A stretch of 64,000 bases of DNA. Origin: Lichina pygmaea (Eukaryota > Ascomycota > Lichinomycetes > Lichinales > Lichinaceae). Positions within the stretch are counted from its first letter, which is position 1. Each line of letters begins with the position of its first letter. Position numbers and translations under genes: made by a program. The stretch lies in the NCBI GenBank assembly GCA_963422465.1, contig OY730174.1:1550001-1614000 (forward strand). Reading direction: 5' to 3'. Under the pieces are notes generated by a model. The model saw nothing but the letters and a program-made list of their open reading frames with translations. It searched no databases and had not been told where the DNA came from. Shown here one piece after another: positions 11,263-23,900 of the stretch.

Positions 11263-12207
11263 GTTCGGGCTTCAGGAGAACGCAATCGAGGTCGTACAGT
11301 GCTCGACCAGGCCGCGACGACAAGGAGAGTATATGGTGTACCGGTAACTTCTTCAACGGTCTTCAGGGGATACGTCCGCTTCTATCGCGGATTAGCTCAA
11401 GGCCTTGACGAAGGAGACGCCGATCCTGGATTGCTTGCCTCGCAGCAGCTCTGATGAAGAACTGAGTCCAACCGGAGTTTGAAACAGCTGCTGTCTACCA
11501 GTTCTTGTTACAAGGAGCAAAACCGGCTGGCTAGAGATAGTGGTAGATGATAACGGCTGCGGTTTACTCCGTACATACGTACACCGCTGCCAGCACGACG
11601 ATGGAGCTTACTGCACTGTACTGTACGTGGGCAGTGGTGGGGTAGCGCAAACGGCACGATCTCCTTTTTTTTTTTTTGCCGAGGACCTCGGCATGTGCTC
11701 CACCCGTAAGTTTAGGTACGAGGTCCGTACGTACTGTATGTACGTACGTACCTAGAAGTACGTACAGTACGTAGAGCTACAGTACTCGTACAGCATTTTT
11801 GCTGTGATACCCTAGCGAATAGGCTGTCGTTGCCCTGTTGTTCCGTCACTCATACCGCGAAGACCCTATCGCTAGGTATCGCAGAGCTTTCCGGGGTCGT
11901 ATCCGTCTACTACAGTGGGATGACCGAGCGACTGCACTGCCCACGGGGCATACTCGTAGCCCTAGGCATGCGAGGAGCCCCGTGAAAAATCACAGGTACG
12001 GTACACGGTAGCTCTGACGATAGCTTTGACAGCGGCTCCTAGAATCATTGCGGGGAAATTGCCCCCATATCTGCAGTGTAGGAATCTGACAGCAGGCTAG
12101 TGCCGTCGTAGCAGCTGGATCCCGTGTCCTGCAACGGACCCCGGCTCCGACAGCAACTAGGCTCCGTGGCTCCGTGGCCATAGCTCGTCGAAGCCAAGGC
12201 CGGATCC
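11263..12207. other. GTAC-rich spacer
   Basis: No gene is seen. It should contain the acyl-CoA synthetase promoter next to 11262. A run of about 13 T lies near 11668, and dense GTAC/GTACGTAC strings lie at 11570-11800. The other end borders the 3' end of the MET17-type gene. Confidence 0.5.
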
Positions 12208-14138
<1,931 letters not shown>

Positions 14139-14876
14139 CTTCAGTCAACGTCGTCGGGCAGCCGGAACTTCGATCGTTCTGCGACTTCCTGTCCAGATGC
14201 CACGACATGGCTCGCAGGGACAGCTGGCTCTTATACCACCTGCAGATTTGGCCTGGGCTCGTGGTGATCACGCCATCTTTGGCCGATTGTAGCCGATGAG
14301 AACCGATCGAGGCTACCCGCGCCACGCCAAGGGGGGGGGCCCCCCTTGGCGCGGGTAGTCCCGCCTGAAGCCCGACTGCCCGGCTCCCAGCCGTGGGGCC
14401 TGACAGCTCGGTATGCAGCACGAGAGACGCATCGTTGCTGCGGTTGCACAGCTCTACGATTGGAGTGGCTAGCCCTAATGACTTGACTTGACTTTAAGTA
14501 CGTTCAGGAATGTTACCGTACAGGTAATGGGTGTCGTAGGCATGGTGGGGTGCTGCTCGTACGAGGGTCGGAGGATCAAAGTCTGAAAGCATACCGGTAC
14601 CGTAGGGTACCGGAGATCTTTTGTAGCAAACGCGGCATTGAAGGCTGTTCGTACTAAAAGTCATAAGAAACTCCAAGTATGGAACTTGTACGTATTACAC
14701 AACGTACAGAATGTCACGTACAAGGATGATTAGTCTCGTCTTGATCACTTTCTCCATGCTATTTTGGAAGCTAGCAAAGAGACTATCATTCAGGCAGATC
14801 TGTGCGAAGTACCTCATACACCCTCCATACTCCGTACACACCCCCAGACAGACAGACATTTGTTGTAGACGAGTAG
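14139..14876. other. spacer with a perfect-arm hairpin
   Basis: No gene is seen. It holds the MET17-type promoter next to 14138, the hairpin at 14313-14358 described separately, and paired GTACCGTA/GTACC strings near 14595-14612. Confidence 0.5.
14313..14358. repeat. short inverted repeat (hairpin), tacccgcgcca family
   Basis: The left arm CTACCCGCGCCACGCCAAGG with a G run is followed directly by CCCCCCTTGGCGCGGGTAG. Reversed, the right arm equals the left arm apart from a 5-bp duplication (CGCCA) in the left. The first 11 bases and the G run recur in the arms at 48867 and 49112. Confidence 0.75.
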
Positions 14877-16146
14877 TCACAACAGCATCTTATGGTAGAT
14901 GCATGCACTTTTGCAGGCTCCAGAGCTGACTAACGTCCATCTTCGTAGCGTCCTCCAACCACTTGTGGGCGGGTTTCCAGCTAGTTCGAAGTCCATTTTG
15001 CTTTCAGTAGAAGCCATTGAAGACGTCTTGACCCATTCTGGCTCAATGCGTCTCATCTCCTGCAGGAAGAGCGCACGAAGTTGGGTGCGCTCGTATTCCT
15101 CCAAGTGTTCGCAGTAGAGCTGGTTGACCTCCCCGTTGTCGTCAACCGTATAGCCGCCCCTCAGAGGCATGTCGTGACGCTCTTTGCTCGCGAGAAACGC
15201 AGGTACCTAGCACACCTTCCACAACGGTAGCGCAGAGACGCATTCCCAATCAAGGACTGCGGTAAGGTTTCCATCCTGGTCGACCAAGATATTGCGGTCT
15301 GAGAGATCATCGTGTCTAAGCGCTGACACTTCTAGGACTTGGCCTGGATCGGTCGGGAAGAATGACGGGAGGAGGGAAGACAGTTTCTGAATGTTCTGCG
15401 AAGTCTCATTTGCATCCTCGAGGTCGCTTTCGGAGTCCAAGCCTTCGAGAGTGTTCTCGACATCATTGCGATTGAAGAGCAGACGTGCTGACAGCCACTC
15501 TTGACTTGACCGAAAGGGTCCGCGTTGCACAACCTGGTTCACATGGTCGGCCCAGAAGAACGTCATCAAGACAATCCTGCCAACGAAAAATCCGGTGCAA
15601 AGGCTTTCTTTGACTGACGCGTTGCCATCAAATAGTCCGTCACTGCGCTCGTGAGCGTGGTAGAGGTTGCCCAGGAAATTGAACTTCTTGCGGAATGGCT
15701 GCGCTGTGAAGAGTGCTACGTCCTTGACGAGCTTCTGCTTTGCTGACCGCGACGTTGTCCACCAGACATCTGCGAGAGGAACTCCTGGCATCATCTCCAT
15801 CAACATCCATTCAAAACCGAGATCGTTGTCGTTTGAGGCGTCAAAGGCGCTCACCATCGGCACTGGGGTTTCGGTGTTCTGCCGTACGAAATCAAGAGTC
15901 GCCACCTCGCTCAGGGTCTTGTACCGCGGATCGACTGGCAGCGAAATCCGCTGTCGCATCGAACCGTGTATAGCTTATTGAAAGCACCCTGGCTGAGGAA
16001 TTCGGCGCGACAACTTGTAGGATGTCCGAGCTCCTGGGGTGGGATACCGTACGCTCTATGATGTTGACTCGGGGTTCGATCGTCCATGCCGGTTCGAAGC
16101 CCCAAAGGGACGATTCCCACTTAAGCCCTGTTTGTGAGCTCGTCAT
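14877..16146 (-). pseudogene. aminoglycoside phosphotransferase-like (APH/choline-kinase fold) gene, broken
   Basis: Relic of a fungal APH-family kinase-like gene. From 16146 it reads MTSSQTGLKWESSLWGFEPA, then FLSQGAFNKLYTV in another frame, then ISLPVDPRYKTLSEVATLDFVR in a third. The catalytic segment is kept as LRHDDLSDRNILVDQDGNLT, with the metal-binding part as VLDWECVSALPLWK. An in-frame TAG at 15207-15209 cuts the protein after LPLWKVC, while the same frame goes on with VPAFLASKERHDMPLRGGYT to a natural-looking end at 14877. Family members usually have Gln at this point, so CAG to TAG is likely. Near 15950-16000 the frame shifts with no room for an intron. The substrate is unknown. Short functional isoforms cannot be excluded. 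Confidence 0.75.
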
Positions 16147-17344
16147 TTAAAGGTTGATAGTGGATCAAGTCTTCGAGGTTTTGGTAGGAACGATGATCCT
16201 TTGCGTTGGTTGGTGATAGTCGTAGGATAAGACCAGAGAATTTCATCGCGTACGTACAAGATCACCACCACCGAGGATTAGCAGACAAGGGCAGGCGAGC
16301 TCCACTTGAATGTTGTCGACCTCGCTGCTAGAGCCGAGGTCACGTGAGAAGAAGAGAATTTTCCTGTACCGTATATTAGACATCTAGATACATACGTAGC
16401 GACGCTGAGAGAATCAAGAGAGACTTACGCGCTGGGAGCCTCTTCCGTACGACGCCAACGCCGCACGCTGACCAGTCGCCTGGCCGCTCAACAAATGTTT
16501 GGAATTACCGTATGGATATAACTCGTACTCCTGTGAAGGTGCCATCGACGACCTTTCCATTGGTGGCGGCTTTCAAAGACTGAAACCTGACAAGCGCTCA
16601 GTGGCGCCCCCGTCCACCATGTAGGTCGATTCTAGATCAGTTTGAACAAGATTACGACTGGTAGGGCTCGCCTGTGTTGCTTTTGGATCAGCTCTAGTGG
16701 TAGCCATGGTAATCTTACTTCGTATCCCACGGAGAAAAAAAGACCGTGAGAAATCATCTACTTCGTACGTATAGGTACGAGGTGACTTAGATCAAGGGGA
16801 CCCACTGCTTAGTAATCGAGGGCAAGGTACTTACGTACAGTACGTACGTACGGACGGAGTACAGGCTACGTACTCATACGTACAGTAGGCTACGGAACGC
16901 ATGTGCCGAGTACCTCATACAGTAGCCCTAGGGATAGTATTGGCGAACCGCTTCTGAAGAGCTGATACTAGAGCAAATCCGACCTGGCGTCGGACCGAGT
17001 CCGCCAGCGTCGTCATGTGGCCCGGCGGCGTCGGTTGCGTTAACGGCCGGCCCCGTCCCACGCCTGCGATACGTACCGACCAGCCGCTGAGTCAGCGCGG
17101 TGTAATTCGATCACCGGTCCTCGTCAGACAGGCTCTTGCCGGGGATCCCCTGCTGCGAGAGGGGCAACCCTGGAATGCTTTAAAGGCCCCAGAGCTCCCG
17201 CTCCCCTCTTTCGCACGCTCAGCCTACTCTATCACTCACCCACTCACTCACTCAGTCGACTCCTTCTGTCGTCCTTTCAGCCGTACCTATCCGACAAGAA
17301 ATTCTTGCCACCTCCATCGTCGCGACCCGACACATACGAGAAAG
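16147..17344. other. GTAC-rich spacer
   Basis: No gene is supported. GTAC strings cluster at 16825-16900. A CACTCACTCACT-type CT-rich leader lies at 17225-17265 just before the MARVEL gene. Frames in 17015-17344 look like chance openings in GC-rich sequence. Confidence 0.5.
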
Positions 17345-18092
17345 ATGATGCTCGACGCCTTGATGCTGCCGCTGCGCGGCGTCCAGCTTCTGTTTGACAT
17401 CATCGCGCTCGGCTTGATCGGATACGGTTTGTCGTACCCGGACTCACGGTCATCCATGGGATCCTGGTGCTGACCGTGTACAATCAGTTGTCGATATCTC
17501 CATTTACTCGCACAGTCGCGTCGGCTTCTTCCTCTTCGTTGTAGGTGCACCAGATGGTCATCGCTCCACGTCGCTCAGTCCAAAGCTAATCCTGGTCTCG
17601 CATCCTTAGGCGATATGGACCCTCTTCGCGCTGGCTGTCCTCGTCGCCCTTCCGCGATTTCTGCCGCGGGCAGCCCATCCGATCGTCCTTCTGGCTATCG
17701 AGGCTGTCACGATGATCTTCTGGTTTGCTGCCTTCATTGCCTTGGCCGTCTGGATTTCAGATGTGCAAGACGTATTCTGCGATAACTCATGTCGGGTCGT
17801 ACGGGCGGCCGTCGCCTTTGGCGCCTTTGAATGGTGAGCGGGAGCATACTTGCTGGACGATGCAGATGATCCTTTTCCATATGATGTGTAATTCCTGCTC
17901 ACATACTCATATTTAGGCTCCTTTGGACCGCGACAACGGCGTTGACCGCCCTGGGGTTCTTTCGGTCGAGGGGAAGCACCAGCAAACCAGCCGGAGGTGA
18001 GCGACGTGCCAGTTCCTGCCCTCGTCATGATCAATCCGGCATTAACCTCTCCATCGTTTGCGACAGGAGCCGGACCCACGGTGAGCGTCTAG
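17345..18092 (+). CDS. small four-helix MARVEL-domain membrane protein
   Basis: Five exons fit: 17345-17426, 17488-17540, 17610-17833, 17917-17996 and 18067-18092, for 154 residues. The start MMLDALMLPLRGVQLLFDII opens the first membrane helix. The loop VVDISIYSHSRVGFFLFV, the helix AIWTLFALAVLVAL, the helix IVLLAIEAVTMIFWFAAFIALAVWI and the last helix after FGAFEWLLWTATTALTALGF give four membrane spans. The short cytosolic tail reads RSRGSTSKPAGGAGPTVSV. This is the plan of fungal MARVEL-like proteins of the plasma membrane, though their role is mostly unknown. All introns start GT and end AG. Two ATG codons stand in tandem at the start, and the first was chosen. Confidence 0.82.
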
Positions 18093-18716
18093 GCACCTAC
18101 GCATCGATCTATTTGACGCCAGTCGCGTCGTCACGCTGCATCATGAGTCTTTCTGCTGTCTCCTCTGTTTCGCGGGTTTGTTTGCGTCAAGGGGCGAAGC
18201 GGAGTTTCCGTTGACGGAACGCATGCTCGAACCGGCCATGTGTTTTGGGTATGGGAGGTGACTGCCTCCTGAGGCGATGCATCAGCCTCTTGTCGGCTTT
18301 TCGCCGCTCTACTAAGGGTTGATGGACGCCTTCGATTCGAAGCGCGTTACCGCCGGCAAGGGAGTTTCGGATACCCGAGGACGTATTCATTTGCCGCAAC
18401 GACTCCTGCAATGCAGGCCTTAGCACATGTGTACGTACGTAGACGCACCACTCACAACGCGGTCTTGCGCGGTGGCGGATGAGGGCACGTGCGCGAAAAC
18501 AGTGTTTTATCACCAGGCCTGAGGCCTGCAGCGCTAGATCTTCGCTTGTTGTTGTGCTTCCACACCCATAGAGCATGTACGATGCAGTGAGCGCCGCGAG
18601 TGTCCATGGCTGCCCTACCAGGCCCTAAATTCTTACCTTCACCTTACTCCCACAATTTATTTTGAACAGCCTGTGTCCAATTACGAAAGGTGCCTCAGTT
18701 ATAAAGAATCAAAGAA
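18093..18716. other. spacer before the mobile-element nest
   Basis: No gene is recognised. Base composition shifts from GC-rich to AT-richer near 18640, which marks the start of repeat-type DNA. Confidence 0.45.
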
Positions 18717-18830
18717 GGGTGTTGTTACATGCACACCTATTCTTTTTAGACACCCCTCAACTTTGTTAGACACACATCCCCCTTAGTCTTGTTGTACACA
18801 CACACCCCCGGATATGTTGGTTGGTTGCTA
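18717..18830 (+). repeat. left arm of a long inverted repeat bracketing the nest
   Basis: This segment reads GGTGTTGTTACATGCACACC and then CTTAGTCTTGTTGTACACACACAC. The right arm at 39752-39843, reversed, is a close match, apart from about 20 extra bases here (a partial repeat of TTAGACAC). Before the gypsy insertion the two arms lay only about 0.5 kb apart, so they may be the ends of an older short element. Confidence 0.7.
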
Positions 18831-19334
18831 GTAATTGCTGTCACTGTCACTAGACAACCCACTCACTCACCATGTGTGAGCCACCACCCCCTGGGGTCTG
18901 CAGGGATATCTCAGCTCTTATTGAAACTGCCAACCCACATAATACATGCCAGAAGTCAGGGGTACACAATTATCAAGCAACACAGCAAGAATGGTGGTGA
19001 CCTACACAAGGTCTGTCTTGGCTGTGACCAGGGAGAAGTATCATGAGTACTTAGATCCCACTCTGGCCAAGTCTGCAACATTTGTTCTTGGAGAATTGAG
19101 CGCTCTTTCTCTCTTGTAAGAACACTCAGGGAAGGGTAGTAAGTGCTAGAAGTATTGGGGCCCTAAGAGGCGACATCATGAAACTAGGTATCCTGGCAGT
19201 GCCTGGGGGGGGGGGGGGGGGGGGGAGATTTGATATTACGGAGCCAGGCATCAGAGGGGAGAGGTTGCAGCGCTATATGCTTCCTCAGTGCAGAGGTAGT
19301 CGCTGTCCTATTGAGAATATACAAACAAGTAAAG
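18831..19334. other. unidentified DNA between inverted arm and gypsy LTR
   Basis: No gene is recognised. It contains a 21-base G run at 19205-19225. It ends with TAAAG (19330-19334), the left target-site copy of the outer gypsy element. Confidence 0.5.
19205..19225 (+). repeat. 21-base G run
   Basis: Uninterrupted G. Compare runs at 44264, 51292 and 53086. Confidence 0.9.
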
Positions 19335-19851
19335 TGTTACGACCCAGGGGATGGGAGCCACTCATTTATAGGCAATCAGGCCGCGGGCCAGGCAAGAGGA
19401 CACCATGGAAGTCAAGTGACCAACCAACAAGGAGTCACGTGACTGTCAAGACACACACGGGAGTCTCGACGCAGTATGCATGAAGCATCGAGACAATCTC
19501 ACCAGTCTCGACGCAGGATGCATGAAGTATCAAGACAATCTCACCAGTCTTGACGCAGGATGCATGAAGTATCAAGACAATCTCACCAGTCTCGACGCAG
19601 AGTGTATAACATGGTGGGACTGTCGAGACAATCTCACCAGTCTCGACGCAGGGTGCATAACATAGTGGGACTGTCAAGACAATCTCACCTGTCTTGACAT
19701 CAAGACTGTCAAGATAATCTTGATTGTCTTGACAGGCCAGTACTATATAGTCTGGTGATAGTTCCCTTATGGAATGATCGTCTTCAACTTATGTTGTGAT
19801 CCAGACAACTAGATCTACTCCAATACAATCCTTTTGTACGAAGCTGTTGAT
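19335..19851 (+). repeat. 5' LTR of element 2, first part
   Basis: It begins TGTTACGACCC like the 3' LTR at 39094 and runs until element 1 interrupts it at TTGAT (19847-19851). It contains the 42-bp tandem repeats. Confidence 0.9.
19480..19680 (+). repeat. 42-bp tandem repeats inside the LTR
   Basis: Repeats of a 42-bp unit containing GACAATCTCACCAGTCT and GACGCAGGATGCATGAAG. All four LTRs carry them in differing numbers and degrees of decay. Being 42 bp, they create chance open frames of 14-residue repeats on either strand. Confidence 0.88.
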
Positions 19852-20450
19852 TGTTGCGGTCTGTACCGTACCGTCCTATCCGAGTATAGGATTAGGGTGA
19901 GAGGTGGAAGGCGGGTTGGTTCTCGCAGGAGAGGAGTGTCAAAGAGTGCGAAGGGGTTTGGTGGAACGTGGTGGTGGTGACACCTGATCAACAGCTTCGT
20001 ACAAAGGATTGTATTGAAGTAGATCTAGTTGTCTGGATCACAACATGAGTTGAAGACGATTGTTCCATAAGGGAACTATCGCCGGACTATATAGTGCTGG
20101 CCTGTCGAGACAATCAAGATTGTCTTGACAGTCTCGACGTCGAGACAGGTGAGATTGTCTCGACGGTCCCACCATGTTATGCACCCTGCGTCAAGATGGG
20201 TGAGATTGTCTTGATGCTTCATACATCCTGCATCAAGACGGGTGAGATTGTCTCGATGCTTCATGCACCCTGCGTCGAGACTGGTGAGATTGTCTTGATG
20301 CTTCATGCATTATGCGTCGAGACTCCTGTGTGTGTCTCGACAGTCACGTGACCCCTTGTTGGTTGGTCACTTGACTTCCATGGTGTCCTCTTGCCTGGCC
20401 CGTGGCCTGATTGCCTATAAATAAGTGGCTCCCATCCCTGGGTCGTAACA
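19852..20450 (-). repeat. 3' LTR of element 1
   Basis: Reverse-complement LTR, from TGTTGCGGTC to GTCGTAACA, 599 bp. A purine-rich tract (seen as CTACCCTCCTCTCCTTC on the plus strand) follows at 20451 and is the likely plus-strand primer site. Confidence 0.9.
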
Positions 20451-20617
20451 CTACCCTCCTCTCCTTCATTCATCGTCCTGATGAATTCTTGAGTATGTCT
20501 GCAAAATCACGTGCCTCTGCTTACTGAAACCAACTAGCAGCCCAGATCCGTGATCATAACTTTGTGTCGCTTGCTCCGTGTGACTTCTGTGTTTTGAACC
20601 ACAAGCCCTGCTTCTGA

Positions 20618-20995
20618 ATGTCTGACGACAATGATAAGTTGAAGTGCGCTGAGTGCACTCGTCGGGGAAAGTCCTGTGTGTCACTTTCTTGGGAGTTGCT
20701 GAACATGACTCGGGATAACCTTCACGAGGATTTGGCTGTCAATGAGGCCAAGCGGGATGCTCTTGTCGAGCAGCTTGCTGAGCTGCAGGCTCGTGTGTCC
20801 CAAAAGCGAAAGGTTCTTGAGGGTGCTGAGGGTCAAGCAAAGAAGAAGCTCCAGTGCCTTGTTGCTGAAATGGAGGTGGATGGTGAAGACTTGTCGGCGA
20901 CAGTCATTGATGCGTCCGCGCTGCAGGCCGAGCTGTTCAGTCCTACTCCTGCCGGAACTGCTGCAGGAGGAGCTGGCAGTTCGCGAGGTTCCTGA
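20618..20995 (+). CDS. antisense Cys-rich reading frame in element 1
   Basis: A frame opposite to the gypsy genes, between the chromodomain end and the LTR. It has a cysteine group ([11 protein letters not shown]) followed by a heptad-rich helix, likely a coiled coil, and a Gly/Ala/Ser-rich end. The matching region of element 2 (38708-39055, minus) keeps the same frame. No family is recognised. The cysteine spacing recalls fungal Zn-cluster proteins only loosely. It is part of a fossil element, and whether it was ever translated is unknown. Confidence 0.4.
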   Translation: MSDDNDKLKCAECTRRGKSCVSLSWELLNMTRDNLHEDLAVNEAKRDALVEQLAELQARVSQKRKVLEGAEGQAKKKLQCLVAEMEVDGEDLSATVIDASALQAELFSPTPAGTAAGGAGSSRGS

Positions 20996-23900
20996 GTGGC
21001 TCCCAGGTATTTTCCGAGTCTGGGTAGTCTTTCCACTTGACAAGGTATCACTGACCTTTTCTCTTCAGGATCTGTTTGGCCTCGAATTCCTGTTCTTCCT
21101 CTGGTTGGTAATAAAATGTTTCCTGCAAGGGTGTGCTCTGGTCAGCTAATTTGATCATTGAGATGTGAAAGTTTGGGTGTACCCAAGCGTCTCTCAGTAG
21201 TCGCAGTCTGACGTTGACTGGTCCGGTTCTTTCTTCGACTGAAAATGGTCTGACCTTAACATGGTCCAGTTTCTTTGTTCTTGGTTTCTTGACTTTCCAA
21301 TTTTTTGTGAGGAGGTAGACTTTATCCCCCTTCTTCAGCTGAGGTGCCATTTTCGATTTTTTGTCCATTTGGCGTTGCATCTTTTCTGAGGTCTCTTGAA
21401 GGTAATGCCTCATCATCGTGTGTGTTTGTCGTAGGAGCTTGTCATGTTGGAGTGCTTTCTCCGTGTTTGGTGAAGCTCTGCTTGGCATTCCGATGTTTGC
21501 GTGTTGTCCAAAATTGGCAAAGAATGGCGATTCCTTTGTTGAGTCTGATCTGTGCTGGTTGATTGCCAGCTGTGCCACTGGTAATAATTGTACCTAATTG
21601 CTGTGGGTCTGGTTGATGTAATGCCGCAAATAAGTCTCCAGGACTTGGTTTGCTTGCTCTGTCTGGCTGTCAGTTCGTGGGTGGTAGGCTGTAGACATCT
21701 TGGGTTTTGTTCCCATGGCTGCACTGATTGTTTTCCAGTAGTTGGATGTGAAGAGTTTGTCTCTGTCAGTAATAACCGTGATTGGAACTCCGTGGTCCCT
21801 GACCAATCTGTCCAGTAGGAGGTGTCCCAACTGCTCTGCTGTGTGGGTTTCCTTGAATGGTACCACTATTAGGTATTTTGTGAATCTGTCCACAATCACC
21901 ATAATTGAGTTGTAGGTGATTCCTGTGACTGGGTCTTTGGACTTGGGTAGCTTTGTGATGAAGTCCATTGACACATCTTCCCACGGGCCTCTCGGTATCG
22001 TGTTCGGGTGTCCTTCTCCATATGGCTTGTGTCTTCCATGCTTGTTTTTCTGGCATAGTAGACATTTGTTGATGTAGCTTGTGATGTGTTGTCGGAGATT
22101 GACAACATTGTTCCCTGCCCGTTGGATCAGGTCTGTGGTTTTGGTGATTCCTGGGTGACCATGTGCAGGTTTCCTTGCTGGTCCTGCTGTAAGATCGTTC
22201 CTTGGCGTTCATCATCTTCCATGTGGTCTTTTTGTCGGCTTAGTGCGTCTGCTCTCCCATTGTCTTGTCCAGGGGTGTACAAGATCTTGAACTTGTGTTG
22301 CCCTAGGAGTTCAGCCCATCTGACTTGCTGTCTGTTCAGCTTCTTGGTTGTTGTGAACGTTGTCAGATTCTTGTGGTCTGTGAGAATGGTGAGTTCGGAA
22401 CTGCTTTCCGCGTACACTCTCCAGTGTTCGAGTGCGTTGACGACTGCCAGTAGCTCTTTGTCATGGATATCATAGTTTCGTTCCGCTTGTGACATTTTGC
22501 GTGAGTAGTAGGCAACTGGGTGCCACTTGCCGTCTGCCTGTTGGCATAGACATGCTCCCACTGCCTGATCTGAAGCGTCTGTCTTGATTCACGTCGGTTG
22601 GCCTGTCTTGAAGTTGAGGAGAACTGGTTCCTTGGCGCAAGCGTCCTTGAGCTGTTGGAATACTTTTTGTTGTCTCTCTGTCCACCGGTACTCCACGTCC
22701 TTCTTTGTGAGTTCTGTCAGTGGAGTTGCCATCTGTGAGTAGTTCTTGATGAACTGTCAGTTGAAGTTGGCAAATCCTAGGAAGGCTTGTACTTCCTTAA
22801 CTGATGTCGGTGTTGGCCATTGCTGAATCACTTTGATTTTCTCAGGGTCAATCTTGATCCCTTCAATCCCTATGATATATCTGAGGAATTCAACTTCCGG
22901 TTTGTTGAACTCACATTTCTTCGGGTTGAGCTTAAGCCCTGCCTTTTGTAGGCATCGTAGAACATCCTTCACATGTTTGGTATGTTCCTGTTGCGTGTTC
23001 GAGTAGACAAGAATGTCGTCCAAGTAGGTGATAGCTGTTTGGTCCAGGTGTGCTCTGATGATGTTGTTGATCAATGCTTGACATGTTGCTGGTGCGTTTG
23101 TGAGTCCGAATGGCATAACCAGATACTCGTAGTGTCCGTATCGGGTTCTGAAGGCTGTCTTCCATTCTTCTCCTTCTTTCATGCGTATCAGGTTGTATAC
23201 TCCTTTCAAGTCCAGCTTGGTAAAGATTGTAGCTTGGCTGATCCTGTCTCGCAATTTGTTCGCATTTGGCAACAGATATCAGTTCTTGATGGTAATGTTG
23301 TTGAGTTTCCTGTAATCCACACAAAGTTGAAGACTTCTGTCTTTCTTTGGTGCAAATAGTATCGGGTATCCTGCTGGCGATTGAGATTCTTGAATGAAAC
23401 TCTTTTTCAGGTTTTCCTCCAGGTACTCGCGAAGTACTTGGAGCTCTTTCTCTGATAACTGGTAAATTGGTCTAAATCCTGGCTCTGTCCCTGGTTGCAA
23501 CTTGATCTCATGATCCCAAGGTTGGTGCTTAGGCAACGCTGCTGTTGTTGTCTCTTCCTGAAAGAGGTTATCATACCCAGGTCAGTACTCTTCAGGGATC
23601 TCCAGAGAGTTAACAACTTCCTCTCTCTTCATCTCTGACTGTTTGGCCACCTGGTTCCGGGGTGTGCCTGTCAAGGCAGACCTCTTCTTTTGAGAGTTGT
23701 CCTTTCTGTCAGTGAGGTTCCACTGAGGACTCCTTCCCTCATCTGTCCACGCCTTCTGCGGCTGGTAACAGGTCCAAGCTGTGTTGTTAGTGCAGTTCCT
23801 AAACGTGAGTACTCCTGTTCTCCAGTTAACAACTGGGTTGTGCTTCTTTAGCCAAGGCATCCCCAAATAGATATCCTGAGTGGCCAACTCGACAATATCA

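Noticed and set aside
16070-16105. tRNA B-box-like GGTTCGAAGCC
   Set aside because: It is antisense to the Trp-Gly-Phe-Glu-Pro segment of the APH-like gene, and no A box or stem pairs with it.
19480-19680. CRISPR-like regular repeats
   Set aside because: The repeats are contiguous 42-bp units without unique spacers and lie in an LTR of a fungal retrotransposon.
20094-20351. Small repeat proteins (14-residue units) in LTRs
   Set aside because: The open frames result from the 42-bp unit being a multiple of three and appear on both strands.
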